Shown here: piece by piece, positions 15,968-24,281 of the stretch
How the letters are laid out: each line of letters opens with the position of its first letter
Position numbering within the stretch: the first letter of the stretch is position 1
Notes under the pieces: model-generated
Database searches by the model: none
Seen by the model: only the letters and a program-made list of their open reading frames with translations
Told to the model about the DNA's origin: nothing
Position numbers and translations under genes: made by a program
Origin: Schleiferilactobacillus shenzhenensis LY-73
GTDB lineage: Bacteria > Bacillota > Bacilli > Lactobacillales > Lactobacillaceae
Assembly: GCF_000469325.1 (NCBI RefSeq)
Contig: NZ_KI271592.1
Coordinates: 42,534-83,979, forward strand
Direction: 5' to 3'
DNA length: 41,446 bases

Positions 15968-16075
15968 CAATGACTATCCTTTCCATAGATCGTGGTCGAA
16001 CAGTGATGTCATGAAGCGCATCACCTCCCGCAACTATTCAAAGCAGCCACCGTCTCTACAAACTCTGCTTCACAT

Positions 16076-16112
16076 AGTATGCCATCTGGACGTGGATGTG
16101 CCCAGATGGTAT
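16076..16112 (-). promoter_or_regulatory. Toxin C promoter with inverted repeat
   Basis: The -10 CATACT (16081-16076, minus) has TGGGCA 17 bp upstream. The inverted repeat ATGCCATCT / AGATGGTAT (16079-16087 and 16104-16112) has the same 25-bp period as in copy A. The -10 has a T-to-C change in its first base, so expression may be lower. Confidence 0.5.
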
Positions 16113-16161
16113 TTTTGTACCGGAAAATCCTACTGCATACTAAATGTAGGTATATACCAAT

Positions 16162-16188
16162 AAAAAAGCACGCCCGGCTGGACGTGCT
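16162..16188 (-). terminator. Terminator of the PTS operon
   Basis: GAGCACGTC / GGGCGTGCT stem with a short loop and a six-T run on the minus strand, 16 bp after the IIBC stop codon. Confidence 0.88.
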
Positions 16189-16203
16189 CAACCAATTTCT
16201 CAC

Positions 16204-17631
16204 TTAAGCTTGGGCATGCGCTTCTTCACGTGCCGCTGCGCGAATCTTCAACGTCACGATAATCGCCGCGGAAACGGCGACGCCGATAATGATGGCCAAG
16301 AAGAAGAGGAGCAGATTGTTCGTTGCCCCGAGGACGCCGACGATAGGACCGCCATGGGGTACGGCATCGGTAATCTTGAAGAACATACCGATGGCGGCGG
16401 CAACTGCCGAGCCGGTGATGATACCGGGGAAGACGTGCTTCGGATTAGCCGTCGCCAGGGGGATGGCCCCTTCAGTGATGCCGATGAGGCCCATGAGGAT
16501 GGCGGGTACGCCGGCCGCAGTCTCTTCAGAGGAGTTGAGATCGCTGCGGATCAGCGTGGCGATACCGGCAGACAGGGGCGGTACCGCGATGGCGCAGGCC
16601 ACCGCGCCCATGATCTCCGGGTTGCCGGCAGTAATGGAAGCCACACCGAACAGGAAGGCGACCTTGTTGATGGGACCGCCCATGTCGATGGAAACCATGG
16701 CACCCAGCAACAAGCCTAGGATAATACTGGTTTGGGGGTTCTTCGACAACACGTTCAGCATGTTGGTCAACGCAGTCATCAGCCAAGAAATCGGACCGCC
16801 CAGGAAGAAGACGAACGCCCCGCTGATAATCGCGGTGCCCAACAGTGGAATAACAAAAATCGGCATAATGGCGCGCAGACTCTTCGGAACGGGCCAGGAG
16901 TTGAACCACTTGACTAGGTAACCGGCGGCGAACCCGACGATAATCGCGCCAATGAAGCCAGTGCCGGCCTTCGTCCCCAGAATGTCCGGGGAGTTGGCGA
17001 CCATGGCACTGAGCATCGCCGGTGCCAGGGCAGCCCGACCGGCAATCGCCGTGGCGATGTAACCGGCTAAGATGGGAATCATCAGGGTGAAGCCCAGCGT
17101 CCCGACTTGGTTCATGGTGGCCCAAATCGTGTGCGGCGCCACGACCATACCGGCCTTGGTGGCGTGACCGCCCAGAGTGATAGAAAGGGCGATGAACAGG
17201 CCGCCGACCACGACGAACGGGATCATGTGAGAAACGCCGTTCATCAATTGTTTGATCAGCGGGCTCTGCTCGTGGGCGTCGCCTTCGACCTTTTCGTCCG
17301 CGGCGTCTTCTTTACCGCCGTAGATGTCGGCTTTCTTCGCCTTGTCAATCAGTGCGGCAGAATCCTTGATGGCGGCCGCAGTGGTCGAGAAAAGGACCTT
17401 CTTATCAGTGAAGCGGTCCATTCCGTCGATCTCGACGTCGGCCGCGATGATCACGAAGTCGGCGTTTTTCACGTCGTCTGGGGTGAGGTGGTCCTCAACG
17501 CCGGAGGCGCCTTGGGTCTCAATCTTTACGGTATAGCCAAGGGATTGGCCGACTTTCTGCAATTTCTCGGCGGCCATATAAGTATGGGCGACGCCGACGG
17601 GGCATTTGGTGACCCCAACAAAACTGGGCAT
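16204..17631 (-). CDS. PTS fructose-type EIIBC component
   Basis: A 475-residue sugar phosphotransferase permease. The N-terminal IIB domain (1-100) has the phosphocysteine Cys10 in GVTKCPVGVAHTYMAAE. A linker of about 25 charged residues leads to a IIC domain (about 125-465) with 8-9 membrane helices and the signature GITEGAIPLA. It imports and phosphorylates a hexose or related compound, taking phosphate from the IIA protein encoded just upstream. AAAGGAAG precedes the ATG. The gap from the IIA stop is 20 bp. No hydrolase or isomerase lies in the operon, so the substrate cannot be narrowed beyond the fructose/mannosylglycerate family. Confidence 0.93.
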   Translation of the reverse strand: MPSFVGVTKCPVGVAHTYMAAEKLQKVGQSLGYTVKIETQGASGVEDHLTPDDVKNADFVIIAADVEIDGMDRFTDKKVLFSTTAAAIKDSAALIDKAKKADIYGGKEDAADEKVEGDAHEQSPLIKQLMNGVSHMIPFVVVGGLFIALSITLGGHATKAGMVVAPHTIWATMNQVGTLGFTLMIPILAGYIATAIAGRAALAPAMLSAMVANSPDILGTKAGTGFIGAIIVGFAAGYLVKWFNSWPVPKSLRAIMPIFVIPLLGTAIISGAFVFFLGGPISWLMTALTNMLNVLSKNPQTSIILGLLLGAMVSIDMGGPINKVAFLFGVASITAGNPEIMGAVACAIAVPPLSAGIATLIRSDLNSSEETAAGVPAILMGLIGITEGAIPLATANPKHVFPGIITGSAVAAAIGMFFKITDAVPHGGPIVGVLGATNNLLLFFLAIIIGVAVSAAIIVTLKIRAAAREEAHAQA

Positions 17632-17651
17632 GGGTAAACTTCCTTTCTAAC

Positions 17652-18101
17652 TTACAGGACTTCGTTCAAGACATCGGCGAGGGCTTGCGCATCGTGCTGA
17701 TTCTTGTGCAGGGCGGCGATGAAGTCGTCGTCCATCAGCTTGCGGGCAAGCTTCGAGAGGACCTTGAGGTGGAGCTGGTCCGGGTCGTCGGCGGGCATCA
17801 CTAGGGCGATGGCGATGGTGACGGGGGCGGCGTCCAGGGACTGCCAGGTGACTGGCTGGGTGAAGGTGACCACGCCGACAAACGGATCGGTGAGGCCGTC
17901 AATCTTGGCGTGGGGAATCGCAACGCCGTTGCCGAAGCCGGTGGAGCTCTCGGCTTCCCGCTGTTCGAAACCGGCTAAGAGGTTCTTCTCGTTCAGGTGG
18001 TGGTCCTTGGCCAGCAGGCCGGCCATCACGCCCAGCGCACCATTCTTATCGGTGGGCGCGGTGACGTCGGTATAGATATTGGTAGTAACCAGTGTTTTCA
18101 T
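17652..18101 (-). CDS. PTS fructose-type EIIA component
   Basis: A 149-residue cytoplasmic phosphocarrier of the fructose/mannitol/nitrogen IIA family. The phosphorylation site is His64 in GNGVAIPHAK, followed by the usual PVTIAIALVMPADDPDQLHLKVLSKLA core. Length is normal for a free-standing IIA. Its ATG shares one base with the stop codon of the upstream regulator gene (TAATG), so translation is coupled. It passes phosphate from HPr to the IIBC protein and probably also to the PRD/EIIA domains of the regulator. Confidence 0.93.
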   Translation of the reverse strand: MKTLVTTNIYTDVTAPTDKNGALGVMAGLLAKDHHLNEKNLLAGFEQREAESSTGFGNGVAIPHAKIDGLTDPFVGVVTFTQPVTWQSLDAAPVTIAIALVMPADDPDQLHLKVLSKLARKLMDDDFIAALHKNQHDAQALADVLNEVL

Positions 18102-20026
18102 TATTCGTGCGACCTTTCAATATAGTCTGTTAATTTTTGCCGGGCAGCGACGGCGTCTGGTACCTGGCTGAGGGTGCGGCAGAACGTTTCGTCGTCGATG
18201 ATTTGGTTGATCACGGCGTAGATGTGGCGCAGATCTTGTTCAGCCGCTTGGTTCACGGCCATGAAGAAAACCAAGTGGACGGTGGCGCCGCCCGCCCACG
18301 CGATGCCGTGGGGCGCGATCCATAAGCAGATGGCGGACCGCTGGATCAGTTCCGGCGAGACGTGGGGGATGGCGACATCTTTCAATGCGGTGGACGCCAA
18401 GTTTTCCCGGGCGACGGCGGCTTGGGTGACCACCTTGGGCGAAGCCGTGACGCCGTGTTCACCCAACCGCGTCGCAATGGCCGGAATCACGTCGGTATAA
18501 GCTGTCGCCTCATTGGTGACGACGACCATATCGGACGGGAGCAATTGCAGGAAGGAATCCGTCCGGGCCGTTTGCGTCAGCTGCTGGATGGCGGCGGTGA
18601 CGTGCTGGGCGTCAGCTGGCGACAGCAGCGGGTTCACAGTAACGACTGGCGCCGCGACCCCCTCAATGGGAATCGTGCTGATCACCAGCTGGGCGTGGAC
18701 ACCGTTTTTCAACAGTTCCGCCAAGCCGATGGTGCGCGTGATGTGCAGACTGTCGGCGAACCTTTCTTCCAACCGCTGAGCCAAGAGGCGAGAGGTGCCG
18801 ATCCCGGAACTGCAGACCACCACCGTCTCGATGCGCCGGCGGCGGGGCTGGCGTTCGAAAAACGAGGCAAAATGCAGGGCCAGGTAGCAGACTTCATCGT
18901 CATTGAACGTGACGCGGTACGCGGTGCGGAGCTGCTTCGTTAACGCCAGGGCGGTGTCGAAGGCCACGGGCAGGTTGCGCTTGATCTCCGCCACGTAAGG
19001 ATTCGTGATACTGAGTCCGGCTTGGAGCCGGTAAAGGGCCGACGCCAGATGTAATGTCAACCCCTGAAGCAGTTCAGAATCGGGCTGCAAATCCCGCAGC
19101 CAGGCGGTGAGCTGCTCACTCAGCACTGCCGTGTCGGCGTCAGCCGATACGGTCAGTGGATGCTGGTTTTGGTCCAGCATGTTGGTCAGGTGGAGGTTGA
19201 TGTAATCCTGCTCGCTGGGCGGCAGCTGGAGGTGCAGGTGCTTGGCGAGGAGGGCCAGCAGCACCCGTGTTTCCGGCCGTAATTCTGCCGGGTCGCGAGC
19301 AGGCGGTACGGGGGTGCCCTCCGCCCGTTTATAGGCGATAACCAGGTGGATCGCCAAAGACTGGAACTCGTAATCGTTGAAGGTGACGTGGGTCTGCTCG
19401 GTGAATTCCGCAAAGGCCGCCATTACCCCGTCCACCAGTGCCGGTAAAAAGAAGGTCTGCAACTGCCGGGGCAGCTGCACGTTCTGCATCAGCTGGCCGT
19501 CTTTGGTCTGCTTCACGTAGAGGTTATCGCCCCAGTATTGGCGAAGCAGCTGGGCAATCAGGTGGCGGCGCTGTTCCTCCGTGGCGGTCACGGCCACACC
19601 GGTATGACTGCTGCGGATCGTGACGCCTTGCTGTTGCAGACGCTGCTTAACGGCTTTGAAGTCGCCTTCAACGGTGCTGCGGCTGACGAAGAGGTCGTCC
19701 GCCAGCTGCTGCAGCGTTACAGGCCGGTCCGTCAGCAGCAGTTTCACTTCCAGGTAGTGTTCCCGCTCATCTTGAGAGGTGAGACCGCCCTTGGCCTGAA
19801 CCAGCAAGCCGAGTTTCTGCTTGCCGCTGCGGCTGCCGGTCAGGCGAATGCCCACGCTGGGCTTCCGTTCGACGGTGACCCCGTAAGGCGTGACGTCCGC
19901 GGCCAGCAAGTCCAGGTAATTGGCTACGGTGCGTTCAGAAAGGTGAGTGGCCGCAGCAATGTCCGCATAATGGGTCCAGCGGTGATGCAATAAATAACGC
20001 AGGATCTCAATTTCTCGGGCTTTCAC
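18101..20026 (-). CDS. BglG-family PRD regulator with EIIB/EIIA domains
   Basis: A 641-residue PTS-controlled transcription activator of the MtlR/ManR type. In order: an N-terminal helix-turn-helix (about 1-60); a second Mga-like helix-turn-helix (about 95-165; LQQLADDLFVSRSTVEGDFK); PRD1 (about 200-300; NDYEFQSLAIHLVIAYKR); PRD2 (about 310-415; NDDEVCYLALHFASFFER); an EIIB-Gat-like domain with VVVCSSGIGTSRLLAQ; and an EIIA-like domain with DVAIPHVSPE. All expected phosphorylatable His and Cys residues are visible. It should activate its own PTS operon when the sugar is present. It is the first gene of the operon and overlaps IIA by one base. Confidence 0.92.
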   Translation of the reverse strand: MKAREIEILRYLLHHRWTHYADIAAATHLSERTVANYLDLLAADVTPYGVTVERKPSVGIRLTGSRSGKQKLGLLVQAKGGLTSQDEREHYLEVKLLLTDRPVTLQQLADDLFVSRSTVEGDFKAVKQRLQQQGVTIRSSHTGVAVTATEEQRRHLIAQLLRQYWGDNLYVKQTKDGQLMQNVQLPRQLQTFFLPALVDGVMAAFAEFTEQTHVTFNDYEFQSLAIHLVIAYKRAEGTPVPPARDPAELRPETRVLLALLAKHLHLQLPPSEQDYINLHLTNMLDQNQHPLTVSADADTAVLSEQLTAWLRDLQPDSELLQGLTLHLASALYRLQAGLSITNPYVAEIKRNLPVAFDTALALTKQLRTAYRVTFNDDEVCYLALHFASFFERQPRRRRIETVVVCSSGIGTSRLLAQRLEERFADSLHITRTIGLAELLKNGVHAQLVISTIPIEGVAAPVVTVNPLLSPADAQHVTAAIQQLTQTARTDSFLQLLPSDMVVVTNEATAYTDVIPAIATRLGEHGVTASPKVVTQAAVARENLASTALKDVAIPHVSPELIQRSAICLWIAPHGIAWAGGATVHLVFFMAVNQAAEQDLRHIYAVINQIIDDETFCRTLSQVPDAVAARQKLTDYIERSHE

Positions 20027-20056
20027 AGTCGGTCATCCATCTCACTTTCATTTTCT

Positions 20057-20093
20057 ATACTACAAGCGGTTTCACCCTGGGCAAACGTTTTCT
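20057..20093 (-). promoter_or_regulatory. Promoter and cre-like site of PTS operon
   Basis: On the minus strand TTGCCC (20084-20079), a 16-bp spacer and TAGTAT (20062-20057) form a plausible promoter. AAGAAAACGTTTGCC overlaps the -35 and differs from the cre consensus at two positions, consistent with CcpA repression. Confidence 0.45.
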
Positions 20094-20177
20094 TTTGCAA
20101 GAACGTTGTGGCAATAATCGGTCCCATCTTCTTTCGAATGAAAGCAAGAGCAAAGGGCGCCCTTACTTTCAGAACAT

Positions 20178-20210
20178 AAAAAAACTCCGGGCGGAAAACT
20201 CCCCCCGGAG
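20178..20210 (-). terminator. Terminator of GH31-MFS operon
   Basis: CTCCGGG / CCCGGAG stem with a G-rich loop and seven T residues on the minus strand, about 70 bp after the MFS stop codon. Confidence 0.88.
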
Positions 20211-20282
20211 CGGATAGTTAACATTCCATTGTATGAGTGACCGCAGGCTTTCTCAATGGGACTTAAGTCGTGGTCTAGACCG

Positions 20283-21479
20283 TTATGCGGTGTGGCTGAC
20301 CAAGTGCTGCTGGTGGCCCAACCGAACGCTAACGGCCCACAAAACGGCGGTCATGATCAGGGAGAAGATTCCGAAGACCAGCATCACGTTGGCGTTGCCG
20401 CTAACGAAGAGTTCGACGAAGCGCATGATGTACGGCGCACAGAAACCGCCCAGGTTGCAGCCGATAAGGATCAGCGACGTGGCCAGCGTGCCCGACTGTT
20501 CATCGACGACTTCGGTGCCCCGGTTGAAGGCGTAGGAACCCAGCAGAGTCGGGCCGACACCGACCACAAGGATCGTGCCCAGGCCGGTGAGCCACAGATT
20601 ATTCGAGAATCCTGTCAGCAGAGTCCCCAGCGCCATGCTCAGCGCCCCCAGCGGGAAGACATACTGCTTAATGGCCTTGTGCAGATTGCCGAAGAGCAGT
20701 CCGGCAAGCATCCCGACAATCGTCGTGATACTCAGGATGGTGCTCACTTCCGTGGCGTTGCCGTACCCGGCGTCCACTACCAGCGTGGGAATCCGCACAT
20801 TGAACGCCGCCTGCACGGCGATGAAGGCGAACATCGTCAGCGCCAGACCGATGACATTCAGGTTCACATGCTGATGCACCTTCGCCGTCGTCTTGTCCGC
20901 CGGCTTGGTCGCGGCCACATTCGGTACGAACAGCCAGAACACGATCAGAATCGGGAAGGCGACCAAGTAGATCAGGTAAGAAAGGTGCCAGTTCACCGCC
21001 AGCAACAAGCCGGCGATGAACGTCATGACGGCATTCCCAATGGATTGGAAGGCACTCTGGAACCCAATCGCTTGGGTCTTCACCTCGCCGCTGAAGAAGA
21101 CGGACAGCAGGCTGACAGCCAGGGAGTTAAAGATCCCGAAGCCGGCCCCCAGCAATAGCCGGGACACCAGGATCAGCCCGTAGTTGGTGGTAAAGGCCGG
21201 CACGGTCCCCGCACAGCCCACCAGCAGCAAGCCGATGGCGACGGTCAGTTTCGCCCCAATTTTCTTCGCAATCCAGCTGCTCAGCAGGATCATGATCATC
21301 ACAGAGAACGTCGGCACGGTGGCCAAGGTCTCCAAAGACGCCAAGGATTGCTGGGGCATCGCCCGGTGCATGGCGGGCAGCGTCGCCGAAATGGCGTAGG
21401 CACTCGTCAGGACCAGTGAAATGGACAGTAACGAGTACTTCAGCAAAGGCGTCGATTCACGCTTTTTTGCATCCATCAT
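20283..21479 (-). CDS. MFS transporter
   Basis: A 398-residue major facilitator with about 12 predicted helices. A loop-2/3 motif resembling the MFS A-motif is seen in SSWIAKKIGAKL, and RLLLGAGFGIFNSLAVSLL forms helix 4. It is the second gene of the operon with the GH31 glycosidase, so a carbohydrate or glycoside substrate is likely. Other MFS proteins of this sequence type are annotated as drug or cyanate-like carriers, so this is not certain. AAAGGA precedes the ATG. The 36-bp gap to the GH31 gene carries a parS-like palindrome. A terminator follows. Confidence 0.85.
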   Translation of the reverse strand: MMDAKKRESTPLLKYSLLSISLVLTSAYAISATLPAMHRAMPQQSLASLETLATVPTFSVMIMILLSSWIAKKIGAKLTVAIGLLLVGCAGTVPAFTTNYGLILVSRLLLGAGFGIFNSLAVSLLSVFFSGEVKTQAIGFQSAFQSIGNAVMTFIAGLLLAVNWHLSYLIYLVAFPILIVFWLFVPNVAATKPADKTTAKVHQHVNLNVIGLALTMFAFIAVQAAFNVRIPTLVVDAGYGNATEVSTILSITTIVGMLAGLLFGNLHKAIKQYVFPLGALSMALGTLLTGFSNNLWLTGLGTILVVGVGPTLLGSYAFNRGTEVVDEQSGTLATSLILIGCNLGGFCAPYIMRFVELFVSGNANVMLVFGIFSLIMTAVLWAVSVRLGHQQHLVSHTA

Positions 21480-21497
21480 AGTTTCAGTCCTTTCAGT

Positions 21498-21513
21498 TGT
21501 TTCACGTGAAACT
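21498..21513. promoter_or_regulatory. parS-like ParB-binding site
   Basis: TGTTTCACGTGAAACT contains the perfect 14-bp palindrome GTTTCACGTGAAAC. It matches the published parS consensus TGTTNCACGTGAAACA at 15 of 16 positions. It lies in the 36-bp gap between the GH31 stop codon and the MFS start. parS sites in Firmicutes cluster around the replication origin, where Spo0J/ParB loads. A local transcription operator is the alternative. Confidence 0.7.
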
Positions 21514-21515
21514 TG

Positions 21516-23078
21516 TTAATCGATCTTCTTATAAGCCGGCAAGGTGCTCAGGTCCGCCGGGACAGTCTGCTCACCGCTGCCCGTGACGACATCGGCGGCA
21601 TCATTGATCGACTGCCACTGGCCAGCCGGGAAGTAGACGGTCTTGGTGGTCGCGCCCTTCTCCAGGACCGGGGCCACCAGCAGCTTATCGCCCAGCATGA
21701 ATTGGGTTTTCACAAACTGCAGCGGCGTCTCCGGGTAGTCGTAGACCATTGGCCGGGTGATTGGTTCGCCGGTCTTGGCGGCGTTCTGGGCCAGCGCCAG
21801 AATATAATCCGCGTACTGCGTGTGCAGCTTGGCCGCCGCGATGCAGAGGTCCAAGTGCTTCTTGTCCAGGACCCGCCACGGCGCCACGGAGAACTGCATC
21901 ATTGCCATCAGCGCGGCGCATTGGGCACTGCGGACGATCAGCTCCTGGTCCAGGTCACCTTTCTTCCCGAGGAAGCTCAGGTACTCGCCGCCGCCGATCA
22001 TGTCGGGACAGTTGTAGTAGTAGCCAAGCAGGCCCTGGGTGAGGGTGTCAGGAATCAGCTCAGACAGGCCGCCGGTGCCCCATTCGAAGGACTTGTCCTG
22101 AAGCCGGTTGACCAGCGGCGCGCCCTGGTTCTTGAAGTTCACCCGGTACTCGTTGTACGGGAAGTTCAAACCGAATTGGCCCCAGAGCTGGCTGCCCTCA
22201 GTCTTGGTCAGGTGCATCCGGGTAACGTCGTTGTCGTCGTAGAACTGCGGGTCGCCGGCATCGAACTTGAAGCCGTCCACGCCGGTATCGTGCTCGACCT
22301 TGTGCAGGGCGTCGCTGAGCCACTTTCTCGTATCTGGGTTAGAAAGGTCCAGCAGGGCGCCGTAACCGTTCCACCATTGACGGATGACCGGCGCACCGCT
22401 GCTGTTCTCCGTCAGCATGTGGTGGTCGCGCAGGTAGTGGAACTCGGGTGTATCGGGTGTGATGAACGGGCAGACCCAAACCATGACCTTGAAGCCCAGA
22501 TTGTGCAGTTCCTTGACCATCGCTGGGGCGTCCGGGAACTTGCGCACGGAGAAAGCCCAGCGGCCGTAATACTCGGCCCACAAGTCGTCGATCATGATGA
22601 TGCCGGCGGGGAAGCCGTGGTCCACGATGCCGTGGGCGTACTTCAGCACGTCCGCCTGGTTCTGCTTGTAAAGCAGCTCGATCCAGTCGTTCCACTGGGC
22701 CATCCGGAAGAACTCAGCCGGCGGCATCTTACCCAGCGCGAAGACGTGCTTGGCCAGCGTCTGCTGGGCATCCTTCAAGTTCTTGCCGGAATCGTCCACG
22801 AACAGGGGTGACCGGGTGATGATCTCCATATTATCGCCCACGACCCGCAGACTGAACGGCTCATTGCTCCAGATGGCCCGGCCATGGGTAGAAAGGAAGC
22901 TCGGCGCCACCTGGTTGGGACTGTTCAAATTAATCATATCCAGGCGGTAGTCTGCGCCCCGGGTGAACGGATAGACCGGCCCATCCATGACGCAGCCGCC
23001 GTACCAATATTCACCTTCTTGGATGGGAAGTGTCACCGTGTCGGTTAACGTACTACGCAATTCTTTCAACTTACTCAT
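21516..23078 (-). CDS. GH31 alpha-glycosidase, short form
   Basis: A 520-residue cytoplasmic enzyme of glycoside hydrolase family 31 (alpha-glucosidase, alpha-xylosidase and relatives). Barrel signatures are GIIMIDDLWAEYYGRW and VMVWVCPFITPD. The likely nucleophile Asp is in VDGFKFDAGD (around residue 272) and the likely acid/base Asp in NCPDMIGGG (around 358). Family members often exceed 650 residues; this one has a reduced N-terminal beta domain. The ATG at 23078, behind GGGGG, is chosen because the longer frame runs to 23426, through the divergent regulator gene. It is first in an operon with an MFS carrier. Exact linkage specificity cannot be read from sequence. Confidence 0.85.
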   Translation of the reverse strand: MSKLKELRSTLTDTVTLPIQEGEYWYGGCVMDGPVYPFTRGADYRLDMINLNSPNQVAPSFLSTHGRAIWSNEPFSLRVVGDNMEIITRSPLFVDDSGKNLKDAQQTLAKHVFALGKMPPAEFFRMAQWNDWIELLYKQNQADVLKYAHGIVDHGFPAGIIMIDDLWAEYYGRWAFSVRKFPDAPAMVKELHNLGFKVMVWVCPFITPDTPEFHYLRDHHMLTENSSGAPVIRQWWNGYGALLDLSNPDTRKWLSDALHKVEHDTGVDGFKFDAGDPQFYDDNDVTRMHLTKTEGSQLWGQFGLNFPYNEYRVNFKNQGAPLVNRLQDKSFEWGTGGLSELIPDTLTQGLLGYYYNCPDMIGGGEYLSFLGKKGDLDQELIVRSAQCAALMAMMQFSVAPWRVLDKKHLDLCIAAAKLHTQYADYILALAQNAAKTGEPITRPMVYDYPETPLQFVKTQFMLGDKLLVAPVLEKGATTKTVYFPAGQWQSINDAADVVTGSGEQTVPADLSTLPAYKKID

Positions 23079-23137
23079 ACCAAATGCCCCCAGTGCATGA
23101 TGTCTTTCAAGTCTTATCAAACCTTCTACTCTTATCA

Positions 23138-23151
23138 TAACAGCGCTTTCG
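23138..23151 (-). promoter_or_regulatory. cre-like site before GH31 operon
   Basis: CGAAAGCGCTGTTA on the minus strand matches the cre consensus TGWAANCGNTNWCA at 12 of 14 positions. It abuts TATGAT, a possible -10 for the GH31 gene. Confidence 0.4.
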
Positions 23152-23228
23152 GCATTTACGCCGGCGAAGGTGTTCGGAAAACTTGTCATTTTGTTGGGTA
23201 TAGAATGGAAGCGAGGAGGTAGAGCAAA

Positions 23229-24107
23229 GTGGAGAAAGAAACCTTGGTCCGCATGGCCGGTGAGCGCGATCCGGCGTTGACGGTGGCGTTCTGCGGCCAG
23301 TCTCAGTGTTTCCCAGATCATGCGTATGGCCCCGGTGCGCGGCCATACTTTTTGCTGCATTTTATTCACACGGGTCAGGGCCGCCTGATCGTCGGCGGTC
23401 GGACCTATCGGCTGCATGCCGGTCAAGCCTTTCTAATCCGCCCCAACGAACTGGTCTACTATCAGGCGGATCATCACCAGCCGTGGACTTACGGCTGGAT
23501 CGCCTTGGCCGGTTCTTTTGCACTCCAAGCCGTGGCGGCGCTGGGCTTCGACTATCCTTTTTTAACGCTCCCCGATGAGGTGGCCAGAAGTATCTGGCAG
23601 ACCCTGACGGCGATGATGCGGGACTATCAGCCCACGTGGGCCGGCAACCTGCGCGTCACCAGCAGGGCCTGTGCCATCTTGGCCGAGCTGGCTGGCCTCC
23701 ACGAACCGGTGGCACTCACTGCGCCCAAGCGCAATTACATCACCGGCCACGCTTCTGCCGCCTGGAACCATGTCAATGCGGTTATCCAGCTGATCCAGAA
23801 GAACTACCGCGACGATTTGACGGTCACCGCCCTGGCCGCCCGTCTGAATCTCGACCGGGCTTATCTATCCACCGTCTTCAAGCGGTATACTGGTCTCTCG
23901 GTCAAGGCTTATCTCAATACGTTTCGCATTTCGCGCAGTGAGGAGATCCTCTTCACTACCGACTGGCCGGTGGCCGAAGTGGCCCAGGCCAGCGGGTTTC
24001 GCAGCGCCAGTTATTTCTCGAAGGCGTTCAAGCGGGCGACGGGGGTGAGTCCGCGGGCATATCGGGCAGCGCGGTTGGGGCGGCCGGAGGCGCATGTGAC
24101 GGGGTGA
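23229..24107 (+). CDS. AraC-family regulator divergent from GH31 operon
   Basis: A 292-residue transcription regulator. The N-terminal cupin-like sugar-binding domain (about 1-150) includes HFIHTGQGRLIVGGRTYRLHAGQAFLIRPNE. The C-terminal AraC/XylS domain (about 180-282) has two helix-turn-helix motifs (LTVTALAARLNLDRAYLSTVFKR, and VAEVAQASGFRSASYFSKAFKR) and ends in GVSPRAYR. The GTG start at 23229 follows AGGAGGT with good spacing. It is divergent from the GH31-MFS operon across a 150-bp gap, so it most likely activates that operon in response to its sugar. It resembles the MsmR-type regulator at 37128 in layout. Confidence 0.92.
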   Translation: MEKETLVRMAGERDPALTVAFCGQSQCFPDHAYGPGARPYFLLHFIHTGQGRLIVGGRTYRLHAGQAFLIRPNELVYYQADHHQPWTYGWIALAGSFALQAVAALGFDYPFLTLPDEVARSIWQTLTAMMRDYQPTWAGNLRVTSRACAILAELAGLHEPVALTAPKRNYITGHASAAWNHVNAVIQLIQKNYRDDLTVTALAARLNLDRAYLSTVFKRYTGLSVKAYLNTFRISRSEEILFTTDWPVAEVAQASGFRSASYFSKAFKRATGVSPRAYRAARLGRPEAHVTG

Positions 24108-24233
24108 GAGGGTGGAAGAAAGGCGGACAAACCGTTACAGGTATTCGCGGGGTGCTGCCGCAGTCTGAATTATTAAAAAGTCTCCCAAATCACAGGAATC
24201 CGTGAACTGAAAGAATAATTTCCGTCAAAAAAT

Positions 24234-24241
24234 GATACAAT
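24234..24241 (+). promoter_or_regulatory. Extended -10 promoter of defence cassette
   Basis: TGATACAAT contains an extended -10 (TGnTACAAT). The -35 region is poor, as is usual for extended -10 promoters. It lies about 40 bp before the start codon, which is preceded by AAGGAGG. Confidence 0.5.
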
Positions 24242-24281
24242 GGCGGAAAGACTTGTGGTTTGAAGTCAAGGAGGGGATTCC

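Larger units (their letters stand above)
15708..16161. repeat. Type I toxin-antitoxin cassette, copy C
   Basis: Third ~452-bp unit. Limits are the antitoxin -35 box ATGACA (15708-15713) and the box TATATACCAAT (16151-16161), which touches the terminator of the PTS operon. Same orientation as A; forms an inverted pair with B around the MutS-like gene. Confidence 0.85.

Noticed and set aside
21513-22811. Very long plus-strand frame opposite the GH31 gene (and similar ones opposite GH36 and the ABC permeases)
   Set aside because: Typical antisense shadow of a high-GC gene; no ribosome binding site, and amino-acid composition rich in Gly, Val, Gln and His from reversed codons.
23079-23426. Upstream extension of the GH31 frame to an earlier ATG
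   Set aside because: It would cover the start of the divergent AraC gene and has no GH31-like sequence; GGGGG precedes the ATG at 23078.
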